Position numbers and translations under genes: made by a program. Below the pieces are notes generated by a model. That model saw only the letters and a list, made by a program, of their open reading frames with translations, did no database searches and had not been told where the DNA came from. Below are positions 1 through 6,363 of a stretch of DNA of 21,878 nt, one piece after another; within the stretch, counting starts at the first letter, position 1; each line of letters starts with the position of its first letter. Origin of the DNA: a virus; IMG/VR virus record IMGVR_UViG_3300021963_000738, positions 1 to 21,878 of that record; one strand, given 5' to 3'.

Positions 1-288
1 CCCCAGCGTGAACCCTTGGAGCGACCCTTGACCTTGGAAGGCTTTGAGAACTGGTGTGCCGATGCAGGGATAATTGATGGACTCGAACACTACTTCGCCA
101 ACACAAAGGGTAACTACTCGGACTATTTAAGCATCTGTTCACGCATAAAGAGGGTCATTCGCCAAGACCAAATCGAGGGGGGCATGGTCGGTCAGTACAA
201 CGCAAGCATCACCCAGCGTTTGAACTCATTGGTGGACAAGCAAGAGAATCAGGTGTTCATTGAACAATGGACCGAGGAAGATGAATGA
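1..288 (+). CDS. Terminase small subunit, gp3-like (5'-partial)
   Basis: Likely the small terminase subunit, which recognises phage DNA and loads it onto the packaging motor. The reading frame is open to the left edge of the window, so the true start is probably upstream; a TTG at 16 is the first possible start inside the window. The visible part contains RPLTLEGFENWC followed by an alpha-helical segment and ends with a segment ITQRLNSLVDKQE. That layout (a 'P-[LM]-T-[LI]-x-G' helix-turn-helix entry and a 'xxL..LxDKQE' end) is what I recall of the P22 gp3-like DNA-packaging family. Its stop overlaps the start of the large terminase gene by four bases (ATGA), the classic terS-terL arrangement. 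Family assignment is from memory and context; the ORF and its position are clear. Confidence 0.7.
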   Translation, partial: PQREPLERPLTLEGFENWCADAGIIDGLEHYFANTKGNYSDYLSICSRIKRVIRQDQIEGGMVGQYNASITQRLNSLVDKQENQVFIEQWTEEDE

Positions 289-1460
289 AGGTCATAAACA
301 CCACCGCCAAGCGGAAGATTGAATCGCTGACCCAACGCAAGAGGGTCATCCAAGGAGGGACATCGGCATCCAAGACCTTCAGCATCCTGTGCGTTCTCAT
401 CAAGCAGGCTTGCACGAAGAAGACCGAAATCAGCATCGTCGGGGAAACCGTGCCTCACCTTCGGAGGGGTGCGATTCGGGACTTCATCAAGATAATGATT
501 GCCAAGGGCATCTTCGTTCCGGCAAGGTGGAACAAGACCCTGCTGACCTACCAGTTCGCCAACCGTAGCACCATCGAGTTCTTCTCGGCTGACCAAGAGG
601 CAAGGCTCCGAGGAGCAAGAAGGCAGGTCCTGTTCATCAACGAGGCGAACAACATCGACTTTGAATCCTACTACCAACTCGCCATCCGTACCAGCGAGGC
701 GATATACATTGACTTCAACCCGACCCACGAATTTTGGGCGCATACCGAGGTCCTAAGGGAAGCGGATTCCGAACTGCTGATTCTCACCTACCAAGACAAC
801 GAGGCCCTGCCTGACACCATCCGCAAGGACATCGAACTGAACCGCACCAAAGCCGAAACCTCCGCATACTGGGCGAACTGGTGGAAGGTGTACGGCCTCG
901 GTCAGGTCGGAACGCTACAGGGTGCGATATACGGCGATTACACGGTGGTTGAGGGTATTGACCCATCCACGATGAAATTCGTCGCCTACGGGCTTGACTG
1001 GGGTTTCAGCAACGACCCTACGGCCTTGGTCGCCGTGTACCGCAGGGGTGATGACCTCTTCATTCACGAACTGCTCTATCATCGGGGGCTGACCAACTCG
1101 GACATAGCGGTGCGGTTAAAAGAGTTCGGGATTACACGGGCTTGGGAGATTGTGGCCGATTCGGCAGAACCCAAGAGCATTGAGGAAATCTACCGCCTCG
1201 GATTCAACATCAAGCCCGCAAGCAAGGGTCCCGATTCTGTCAGGCAGGGGATAGATGTGGTCAAGCGGTTCAACCTTCATGTGACCAAGGATAGCACAAA
1301 CCTGATCAAGGAACTACGATCGTACACTTGGGCGACCGACAAGGAGGGCAAGAACACGGGGGTGCCGATTGATTCCTACAACCACGCCTGCGATGCCCTG
1401 CGCTATGTGGCCCTCAACAAATTGGCGGTCAGTAATTCGGGGAAGTATCTTGTGGTGTAA
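285..1460 (+). CDS. terL: Terminase large subunit (TerL)
   Basis: ATP-driven DNA packaging motor with a C-terminal nuclease that cuts the concatemer. The ATPase Walker A motif is GGTSASKT at residues 24-31. Walker B is VLFINEAN at 115-122, ending in the catalytic Glu120. The RNase H-like nuclease domain supplies three acidic residues: Asp238 in GLDWGFSNDPTAL, Asp292 in VADSAEP and Asp370 in YNHACDALRY. This motif pattern fits the PBSX/SPP1-type large terminases. At 391 residues it is at the short end for the family, but all motifs are present and the frame is intact. The ATG at 285 overlaps the small terminase stop, suggesting coupled translation. Confidence 0.95.
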   Translation: MKVINTTAKRKIESLTQRKRVIQGGTSASKTFSILCVLIKQACTKKTEISIVGETVPHLRRGAIRDFIKIMIAKGIFVPARWNKTLLTYQFANRSTIEFFSADQEARLRGARRQVLFINEANNIDFESYYQLAIRTSEAIYIDFNPTHEFWAHTEVLREADSELLILTYQDNEALPDTIRKDIELNRTKAETSAYWANWWKVYGLGQVGTLQGAIYGDYTVVEGIDPSTMKFVAYGLDWGFSNDPTALVAVYRRGDDLFIHELLYHRGLTNSDIAVRLKEFGITRAWEIVADSAEPKSIEEIYRLGFNIKPASKGPDSVRQGIDVVKRFNLHVTKDSTNLIKELRSYTWATDKEGKNTGVPIDSYNHACDALRYVALNKLAVSNSGKYLVV

Positions 1461-1465
1461 CTTTA
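1458..1465 (+). promoter_or_regulatory. Possible -7 element TAACTTTA before the small membrane ORFs
   Basis: TAACTTTA overlaps the TerL stop codon and is followed by CCCCC and the ATG at 1471. It matches TAnnTTTG, the Bacteroidetes -7 consensus, except for the last base. No convincing -33 TTTG is visible. The same TAnnTTTA followed by CCC recurs at 4503 and 18469, which is the main reason for listing it. Confidence 0.25.
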
Positions 1466-1470
1466 CCCCC

Positions 1471-1569
1471 ATGAACCTCGAATCCCTCCTTGACCTCGCC
1501 CTCGCCATCGGTCGAGTCGTGCTTGCCTTGGTCTTCATCGGCTGCATCTTAACCCTCCTTATGCTATGA
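1471..1569 (+). CDS. Tiny single-span membrane peptide (32 aa)
   Basis: A 32-residue ORF, MNLESLLDLALAIGRVV and onward, ending in ILTLLML. Residues 5-32 are almost wholly hydrophobic and would form one transmembrane helix. It begins 10 bases after the TerL stop and its own stop is overlapped by the next start in an ATGA at 1566-1569. No family is recognised. Its size and hydrophobicity would suit a small inner-membrane effector or holin-like peptide, but a holin-like gene already exists at 20509. The start is chosen because it is the only ATG giving a chain of overlapping junctions through this gap. It could be a chance ORF, though the tight coupling on its 3' side argues against that. Confidence 0.5.
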   Translation: MNLESLLDLALAIGRVVLALVFIGCILTLLML

Positions 1570-1697
1570 TTCCATCCCAGTTAAACGCCATCGGTCACAT
1601 GATTGAAAAATACGGGTGCTTGCCTGTCTTTTTGGGACTATTTCTTGCGATTGCTATCTTTTGGATATGTTGGCTTATTGTTTATATCGCCCTATGA
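1566..1697 (+). CDS. Tiny single-span membrane peptide (43 aa)
   Basis: A 43-residue ORF. Residues 1-19 are polar and include HMIEKYGC; residues 19-43 are a hydrophobic stretch rich in Leu, Ile, Phe and Trp (IAIFWICWLIVYIAL), which predicts a single membrane helix at the extreme C-terminus. It overlaps the preceding 32-residue ORF by ATGA and overlaps the following glycosyltransferase gene by ATGA at 1694-1697, so it fits exactly between two neighbours. The exact double overlap is strong circumstantial evidence that it is translated. Function unknown. A role anchoring the neighbouring sugar-modifying enzymes to the membrane, or as a small superinfection-exclusion or lysis-timing peptide, would be speculation. 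Confidence 0.55.
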   Translation: MIPSQLNAIGHMIEKYGCLPVFLGLFLAIAIFWICWLIVYIAL

Positions 1698-2353
1698 AAC
1701 TCATCCACTACTACCACATCTACTGCGGCGGCGGCGGCCAATGGCAGTTAATCATGCACCAACACATGATGGCCCTGTGCAACTACGGGCTGATAGAACA
1801 GTTGGACGAGATTCGTGTCGGCATCGTTGGCCCTCCCGACCAGCGGAAGGCGGTCAAGGAAATCTTGGACAACTCGCTCGTGGCGGCAAAGATTAAGGTG
1901 GTAGTCACTCGCACAAACGCATGGGAGCAAGCAACGCTGACCGAGATGTACAAGGCGAGCCAAACCGAGGATGCGGCCTACCTCTACGGGCATACGAAGG
2001 GGTCCGCTGACCCGTCGCTTGTGAAGCAGATGTGGTGCAGGTCTATGGTGTTTTTTAACATCGTCGCATGGGAACGCTCTCTTGCGGAACTGGAGAAAGT
2101 GGACTGCGTTGGAACGCATTGGCTCACCACCGAGCAGTTCCCCCAAATAGCGGACCAAAACAACCCCGACGGGTATCCCTACTTTGCAGGGAACTTTTGG
2201 TGGGCCAAGTCAAGCCATGTGCGGGAACTTGGCGAACCCGTAAGGGAACACCGCTACCAAGCCGAAACTTGGATTGGAAAGCGGGAAGGGATGACCGTGT
2301 ACGACCCCAACCCAGGATGGCCCGACCCAAGTAAATTCGTCATCACATTCTAA
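1694..2353 (+). CDS. Glycosyltransferase-like protein
   Basis: 219-residue protein resembling a group of phage and bacterial glycosyltransferase-like proteins. Visible signatures are YLYGHTKGSA (His100-Thr-Lys-Gly103), a central hydrophobic segment, and FAGNFWWAKSSH (residues 164-175) followed by RYQAETWIG. The HTKG and GN-(F/Y)-WWA pairs are what I associate with RgpF-like or related sugar transferases, but the donor and acceptor cannot be told. The reading frame extends upstream to 1616, but the ATG at 1694 is preferred because MKLIHYYHIYCGGG is a typical start and it overlaps the preceding stop by ATGA. It precedes a second glycosyltransferase by two bases, so the two probably act together. 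It lacks an obvious DxD motif. Confidence 0.7.
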   Translation: MKLIHYYHIYCGGGGQWQLIMHQHMMALCNYGLIEQLDEIRVGIVGPPDQRKAVKEILDNSLVAAKIKVVVTRTNAWEQATLTEMYKASQTEDAAYLYGHTKGSADPSLVKQMWCRSMVFFNIVAWERSLAELEKVDCVGTHWLTTEQFPQIADQNNPDGYPYFAGNFWWAKSSHVRELGEPVREHRYQAETWIGKREGMTVYDPNPGWPDPSKFVITF

Positions 2354-2355
2354 CC

Positions 2356-3090
2356 ATGAAACTGCTCGCCAATATCGCCTACCACCACCATCCGAACAGG
2401 GTGGAGAACTTGACCAAGGTCATTGAGGCCATCAAGTACTACCCTGTGCAGTCGGACATCTTCGTGGACACCAACGACCCCCAAGCAGCGCAAGAACTCG
2501 CTCACCTTCCCGTCACCTTCCACGCCCACACGGCGATGGGACACCCTTGGGAACTGACCAGCAAGCACCGCAACAGGATTGCAGAGGTGTACCAGCACTT
2601 TGACTGGGTGGCGTATTTCGAGGACGACATGATGCTTCCCAAAGAGGGTTTCGTCAACTTCACCAAGCAGTTCGATGCGATGTTTGAGGACAACTTGTAC
2701 CCGTCCTTTACTCGGATTGAAACCTACCCAAATGTGGAAGGCGAATTTAGCCCCGACATTGCATTCAATCCTACACCGAATATGTGGAAGGAGTGGAACG
2801 GGAAGACCTACGCAAGCCTTCCGTTTTACATCAACTATCACGCTTTTTGGATGTTCAGCACGAAGCGGCTTGCCGAGGTGTTGAGCCGTAACCCGCAAGC
2901 GTTGCAGACAATACCAAACAACGGCCTCTATCGTGAATCCCTTGCCTCCCTGCCGATTTGGTCCTTGGAACTAAAGCCGATGCTGGAGATGGACGAGAAC
3001 GGCGAACTTGCGGACCATTGCAAGGTCTATCACCTATCCAACAATTATCGGGACAACAGTAGGAACATCAAAGAAATCTTTAAGCGATGA
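2356..3090 (+). CDS. Glycosyltransferase, GT-A-like
   Basis: 244-residue protein with features of a GT-A fold glycosyltransferase. The N-terminus (MKLLANIAYHHHPNRVENL) is a beta strand followed by a polar loop. VAYFEDDMMLP at residues 85-95 carries the acidic Glu89-Asp90-Asp91 cluster, which fits a DxD-type metal and nucleotide-sugar site at the end of a hydrophobic strand. A downstream segment with YINYHAFWMFS resembles an acceptor-side region. The stop of the previous gene, two C bases and this ATG form a TAACCATG junction. The following methyltransferase starts in an ATGA overlap at 3087. Substrates are unknown. Confidence 0.75.
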   Translation: MKLLANIAYHHHPNRVENLTKVIEAIKYYPVQSDIFVDTNDPQAAQELAHLPVTFHAHTAMGHPWELTSKHRNRIAEVYQHFDWVAYFEDDMMLPKEGFVNFTKQFDAMFEDNLYPSFTRIETYPNVEGEFSPDIAFNPTPNMWKEWNGKTYASLPFYINYHAFWMFSTKRLAEVLSRNPQALQTIPNNGLYRESLASLPIWSLELKPMLEMDENGELADHCKVYHLSNNYRDNSRNIKEIFKR

Positions 3091-3638
3091 AACACGACCA
3101 CATCTTCGGCTGGTCCAGCCCACAGGAACAAGGCCAACTCCTTCAGTTCATCCTTGATACCCTGCCCCCCAAGCCTCGCATCACTATGGCTGAAATTGGG
3201 GTCTATCTCGGACGAGGCACGGCCATCTTTGACGAGGTCTTTGTCAGCAGGGGGCAGAACTACAAGTTGATAGCGGTGGACCACTTTGAGGGTTCACCCG
3301 AACACAAGGCCAGCAACTCGGTCCCATCCTACGAGGTTTTCAAGCAGAACATCGCCCCGATAAGCGACAAAATCAAGGACCACAACTGCGATTCCATCGC
3401 TGCCTCCAAACTATTCAAGCAGGGCGAATTTGACATCGTTTACATCGATGCGGCCCACGAATACGAACCCGTACTTGCGGACCTGGAGGCTTGGTTCCCG
3501 AAGGTCAAGCGGGGAGGGTTTATTTGCGGGGACGACTACACGGCGGGATGGCCAGGGGTTGTGAAGGCGGTGGGTGAATTTTTCGGGGGACGGCACGGAG
3601 TTGTCCCAGGCACGCAACAATGGTACTTTCAAAAATGA
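3087..3638 (+). CDS. SAM-dependent methyltransferase (class I)
   Basis: 183-residue Rossmann-fold methyltransferase of the Methyltransf_24 type. Motif I is AEIGVYLGRGTA (Glu36-x-Gly38-x3-Gly42-x-Gly44), which binds S-adenosylmethionine. The next acidic strand is LIAVDHFEG, and FDIVYIDAAHEYEPVLADL with RGGFICGDDY forms the usual motif IV and post-IV region. Relatives often methylate small molecules or sugars, and position directly after two glycosyltransferase-like genes (ATGA overlap upstream) suggests it modifies a glycan or nucleotide-sugar product. A DNA methyltransferase role is unlikely: there is no DPPY-type motif and no target-recognition domain. Its stop overlaps the start of the tail chaperone gene. 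Confidence 0.85.
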   Translation: MKHDHIFGWSSPQEQGQLLQFILDTLPPKPRITMAEIGVYLGRGTAIFDEVFVSRGQNYKLIAVDHFEGSPEHKASNSVPSYEVFKQNIAPISDKIKDHNCDSIAASKLFKQGEFDIVYIDAAHEYEPVLADLEAWFPKVKRGGFICGDDYTAGWPGVVKAVGEFFGGRHGVVPGTQQWYFQK

Positions 3639-4201
3639 AACTCCAAGACCTCACCATCGACCAGTTCCAGCGTATCGGAGCCATTGAGTTCTCAAGCGTC
3701 CTTGGGGACTACGACAAGCGTGCAGGGGTCGTTGCAATCGTTGAGGGGGTGGATATATCACTCGTCCGAGAAATGCCCGCCAAGAGCGTCCTAAAGCGTT
3801 ACAAGGCCATTATCAGCGAGTGGAACGCATTGCCTGCCCTTGGGTACAAGAGGCGGTTCAAAGCAGGCGGCAAATGGTGGATTCCGACGGTATTCACGGA
3901 TGAACTGACCGCTGGACAACTGATAGACCTCATGGACACGGATACGACGGACGAAAAGAAGTTGGTCCAAAACCTGCACCGCATCATGGCGACCCTTTGC
4001 AGGGAGGGCGGGTTGTTCGGTTACTTCCCCAAGAAATACGATGGGGCCAGTCACCAAGAGCGTGCCGAACTATTCAAGTCCCACGCCAAAATCGGAGATG
4101 TTTGGGGGGTGGTCAGTTTTTTTTTGCTAAGTTCAGAATCCTACTTGAAAGTTTTGAGCGACTATTCCAAGCACCTGACGAAGGGGATGCAGGCCCAGTA
4201 A
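3635..4201 (+). CDS. Tail assembly chaperone, zero-frame product (gpG-like)
   Basis: 188-residue acidic and helical protein, MKLQDLTIDQFQRIG and onward. I read it as the gpG-like tail assembly chaperone of a siphovirus, which coats the tape measure protein before tail-tube assembly. The C-terminal part contains DVWGVVSFFLLSSESYLKVL, where FFL at residues 162-164 is encoded by a run of nine T. An upstream ATG at 3620 exists, but 3635 is preferred because it forms the ATGA overlap seen throughout this cluster. The call rests on the slippery run with a long -1 continuation (next entry) and general helical character. It lies about 4.5 kb upstream of the tape measure gene, farther than in the lambda-like layout. 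Confidence 0.65.
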   Translation: MKLQDLTIDQFQRIGAIEFSSVLGDYDKRAGVVAIVEGVDISLVREMPAKSVLKRYKAIISEWNALPALGYKRRFKAGGKWWIPTVFTDELTAGQLIDLMDTDTTDEKKLVQNLHRIMATLCREGGLFGYFPKKYDGASHQERAELFKSHAKIGDVWGVVSFFLLSSESYLKVLSDYSKHLTKGMQAQ

Positions 4202-4380
4202 CCAATCCGCTTGCTGGCTACGGTTGGTTGATGGTCGTTTGGCGGATGGCCAACAAGGATGTACTGAAATTTGATGCCATCTTCGCAATGAAGGCGGTGG
4301 AGTTCCTGAACTACGCCCTGCTGATTCACGATATTTTGGAAGCGGAGCGGATGGAGGCTGAAAGAGCGAGAAGAAAGTAG
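3635..4380 (+). CDS. Tail assembly chaperone, predicted -1 frameshift product (gpGT-like)
   Basis: A -1 slip at the T run would join residues 1-164 of the zero-frame protein to the frame that continues AKFRILLESFERLFQ and ends at the TAG at 4378-4380, giving about 248 residues. The extension is clearly protein-like: it contains NPLAGYGWLMVVWRMANKD, then KAVEFLNYALLIHDIL, and a charged end rich in Glu, Arg and Ala. Lambda G/GT and many siphoviruses make a long chaperone form this way, with the extension recruiting the tail-tube protein. Without a slip, bases 4202-4380 would need a separate start; an in-frame ATG at 4231 is the alternative. Deposited annotations may show only one of the two frames. 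Confidence 0.6.
4117..4126 (+). promoter_or_regulatory. Programmed -1 frameshift site (T9G)
   Basis: Nine consecutive T (4117-4125) followed by G. In the zero frame the codons read AGT TTT TTT TTG, so the heptamer T TTT TTG at 4120-4126 has the X XXY YYZ form of a -1 slippery site. After the slip translation continues with GCT at 4126. I did not find a clear-cut pseudoknot or Shine-Dalgarno-like stimulator next to it. Confidence 0.55.
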
Positions 4381-4388
4381 TATATTTG
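4381..4388 (+). promoter_or_regulatory. Promoter -7 element TATATTTG upstream of the tRNA-like gene
   Basis: TATATTTG matches the Bacteroidetes -7 consensus TAnnTTTG exactly, and it lies five bases before the start of the tRNA-like gene at 4393, the distance expected for transcription starting at or near the tRNA 5' end. No good TTTG -33 element stands at the usual spacing. Confidence 0.45.
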
Positions 4389-4392
4389 CATT

Positions 4393-4485
4393 AGTCAGGT
4401 GGCGGAATGGCAGACGCTATACGTAGGGTACAACCGTTAATTAAAAGGGCGTGTACTCGCACAGGTTCGAATCCTGTCCTGACTA
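4393..4485 (+). tRNA. tRNA-like gene, Leu-like outline, anticodon not assignable
   Basis: The acceptor stem AGTCAGG (4393-4399) pairs fully with CCTGACT (4478-4484), followed by discriminator A4485; no CCA is encoded. The D arm GCG...CGC encloses a loop with GG (GAATGGCAGA), and the TGGCGGAATGGCAGACGC outline is typical of tRNA-Leu. The T arm ACAGG-TTCGAAT-CCTGT (4461-4477) is perfect. The 43 bases between the D and T arms do not fold into a normal anticodon arm. The best helix found, TATACG with CGTGTA, encloses 26 bases rather than 7, and a GCG/CGC pair could be a small variable arm. It may carry a small insertion, be degenerate, or fold in a way I cannot work out by eye. Confidence 0.6.
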
Positions 4486-4502
4486 CACATTCCAGCACGG
4501 GG

Positions 4503-4510
4503 TACATTTA
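4503..4510 (+). promoter_or_regulatory. Possible -7 element TACATTTA
   Basis: TACATTTA followed by CCC lies five bases before the ATG at 4516, in the short gap after the tRNA-like gene. It differs from TAnnTTTG only at the last base. The identical TACATTTACCC occurs at 18469. If it is a promoter, the transcript would have almost no leader. Confidence 0.3.
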
Positions 4511-4515
4511 CCCAC

Positions 4516-5184
4516 ATGGAAACCAAAGTTCTCGCCAAGTTCGGAAGCGGCAGTTTGAAGGAGGTCAACATTGCCGACCTTCAAGCCATTGGTATAACCG
4601 TAGGCCCGAAAGGTGGAGGCGTTGACCCAAGGCAGCAGGTGCTGATTGATTGGTTGAAGAATATCATCGCCCTCGCACAAAAGAACCTGCTCACAGGTCG
4701 GGAGGACGGCAAGGATGTGAACGCCAAGGGAACGCTATCCGCAAGCCTTGATTTTGACCCTATCCCCTTGACTGCCGAAAAGATTGCGGTCAACTTGCTC
4801 GCCAACCCTTATTGGAAATTCGTGGACCAAGGAGTGCGGGGGACCGTCAGTTCAACCCGTGCGCCAAACTCACCATTCTCGTTCAAGAAGAAGGGTGGAG
4901 GCAAGAGCGACCAAGTTGGCCCGATGACCCAAGCCATTGCGGACTGGATTACCGACAAAGGGATTTTGGTCACCCCGACCTATTCCCGTGAGAAGAAAGC
5001 CATGCGGACGGTGGAGGAGCAGAAACTCGCAGACGCAAGGTCTATCACCTACTTTGTCCGCAGGCGTGGACTTTACGCCACCAAGTTCCTCAGCAACGCT
5101 CTCACCCCCGAACAAATAGATTTGCTCGTCAATACTATTTCCGAGGTCTTGGGCAAGCAGGTCAGCCTTTCAACTTCCCGATAA
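4516..5184 (+). CDS. Tail completion / neck protein, HK97 gp10-like
   Basis: 222-residue protein. The region GTLSASLDFDPIPLTAEKIAV followed by NPYWKFVDQGVRGT resembles the HK97 gp10-like family, whose members bind at the head-tail interface or complete the tail. The middle (residues about 115-135) is Lys- and Gly-rich with SFKKKGGGKS. The C-terminal YFVRRRGLYATKFLSNAL ends in a helix. It starts just after a short gap that holds the TACATTTA motif and is followed by a tail protein gene after three bases. No domain beyond the gp10-like one is recognised. Confidence 0.6.
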   Translation: METKVLAKFGSGSLKEVNIADLQAIGITVGPKGGGVDPRQQVLIDWLKNIIALAQKNLLTGREDGKDVNAKGTLSASLDFDPIPLTAEKIAVNLLANPYWKFVDQGVRGTVSSTRAPNSPFSFKKKGGGKSDQVGPMTQAIADWITDKGILVTPTYSREKKAMRTVEEQKLADARSITYFVRRRGLYATKFLSNALTPEQIDLLVNTISEVLGKQVSLSTSR

Positions 5185-5187
5185 CCC

Positions 5188-6363
5188 ATGTCCATAACCG
5201 TATTATCAGGGTCGCCCCTTGTGGCCACGCCCGTCTTCAACAAGATGCTTTACAAGGTCAGCGGCTCGCTGATTGCCCAGCCTAACTACCGCTATGTCTG
5301 CGATGTAAAGAACCCCGCAGGGACGACGCTGGCACGGCTGAAGTGCGACAAATTGCCCACCACCAACTTTGGATTCTTCGATATGCAGAAGGTCGTGGAA
5401 ACTCTGGTAAGCCCGACCAAGCCGTCCTTAACGCAGACGGGTTTCGTGGAGCATTCGGGGTTCTATTCGGGGTACAGGTTGGACTTCACGCAGGAGTACG
5501 GGAACACGCCCGTCGTCACAGGGGCGACCACAACGGTCAGCGGGGTGATGGCGTTTGCGGGGAACTTGGAGCAGTTGGAATTGGCTGACTGGAGCCTAAG
5601 CCCATACTTCCGCATCGGTAGCAGTTTCAACTCGGTCCGACCGCTGACAACCCCTACAGCCTTCACGGTGTACCACGGGGGCAGCAACTTCCTTGCAATC
5701 AACGGGACCAAGTACACAACCGTATCACCCAATGACACTTGGCTCGTATCGGCCCAAGTCACTTACAAGGGAACGGATTACAACTTCGCCGTCAGCCCAA
5801 GCCTTTCGGGGACAACGGATTTCAATATCCAGCGTTTTGCTTGCGGTCCTGCAAACCTATCGGGAACCATCACGGCATTGAGCGGAGCGGTAGAGGGCGA
5901 TTCCTACACGGTGCGTTTCATATCCAATGCGGCTGGTCAGTCGGACACAACCACCTTCACCTTTGGCCCCTGCCAGCGGTTCAACTCCATCCCCGTCCAT
6001 TTCGTCAACAAGTACGGCGGGATTGATTCGTACACCTTCACCATGAAGAACCGCAAGCGGGCGAACATTGAGCGAGAGGTCTTTGGGTACAACTCGGATG
6101 TCTATGCGACCACCACCTACAACAAGGTATGGGCGGGGTCGTTTGATTATGTCTATGCGCTGAACTCCGATTGGCTGACCGATGCCGAATCCGAGTGGCT
6201 GATTGAGATGGTACGCAGCGGGTATGTATGGATCGAACTCAACGGAACCCTTGTGGAAGCGGTGGTCAACGCCAACCAGTATCAATTTGTAACCAGAAGG
6301 AATGACCGCCTCACGCAGATGCAGATTGAGATTGCCGTGGCCTACGACAACAACATCCTATGA
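5188..6363 (+). CDS. Phage tail structural protein
   Basis: 391-residue protein, rich in beta strands, Thr, Ser and Gly, with no catalytic motif. The segment VHFVNKYGGIDSYTFTMKNRKRANIER (about residues 270-297) resembles the 'N-x-(F/W/Y)-G-x-x-D-x-(F/Y)-x-F' signature common in structural proteins of Bacteroidetes phages, but I cannot name the family. The C-terminus (QYQFVTRRNDRLTQMQIEIAV) is a beta hairpin with a closing strand. Its position before the large tail protein and tape measure suggests a distal tail or baseplate component. Its stop overlaps the start of the next gene by four bases (ATGA at 6360). Confidence 0.6.
   Translation: MSITVLSGSPLVATPVFNKMLYKVSGSLIAQPNYRYVCDVKNPAGTTLARLKCDKLPTTNFGFFDMQKVVETLVSPTKPSLTQTGFVEHSGFYSGYRLDFTQEYGNTPVVTGATTTVSGVMAFAGNLEQLELADWSLSPYFRIGSSFNSVRPLTTPTAFTVYHGGSNFLAINGTKYTTVSPNDTWLVSAQVTYKGTDYNFAVSPSLSGTTDFNIQRFACGPANLSGTITALSGAVEGDSYTVRFISNAAGQSDTTTFTFGPCQRFNSIPVHFVNKYGGIDSYTFTMKNRKRANIEREVFGYNSDVYATTTYNKVWAGSFDYVYALNSDWLTDAESEWLIEMVRSGYVWIELNGTLVEAVVNANQYQFVTRRNDRLTQMQIEIAVAYDNNIL

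Noticed and set aside
249-743. Long reverse-strand ORF (164 codons) opposite the large terminase gene
   Set aside because: It lies wholly antisense to a gene with all family motifs, has a composition typical of an antisense frame in GC-balanced DNA, and no similarity to any protein I recognise.
1603-1896. 97-codon + strand ORF starting in the micro-ORF region
   Set aside because: It overlaps both the 43-residue membrane ORF and the glycosyltransferase gene in another frame, and its Arg/Pro/His-rich end looks like a shifted reading of the real gene.
4407-4625. 72-codon ORF running through the tRNA-like gene
   Set aside because: It reads through the tRNA-like gene and into the gp10-like gene in the wrong frame; the tRNA arms explain the sequence better.
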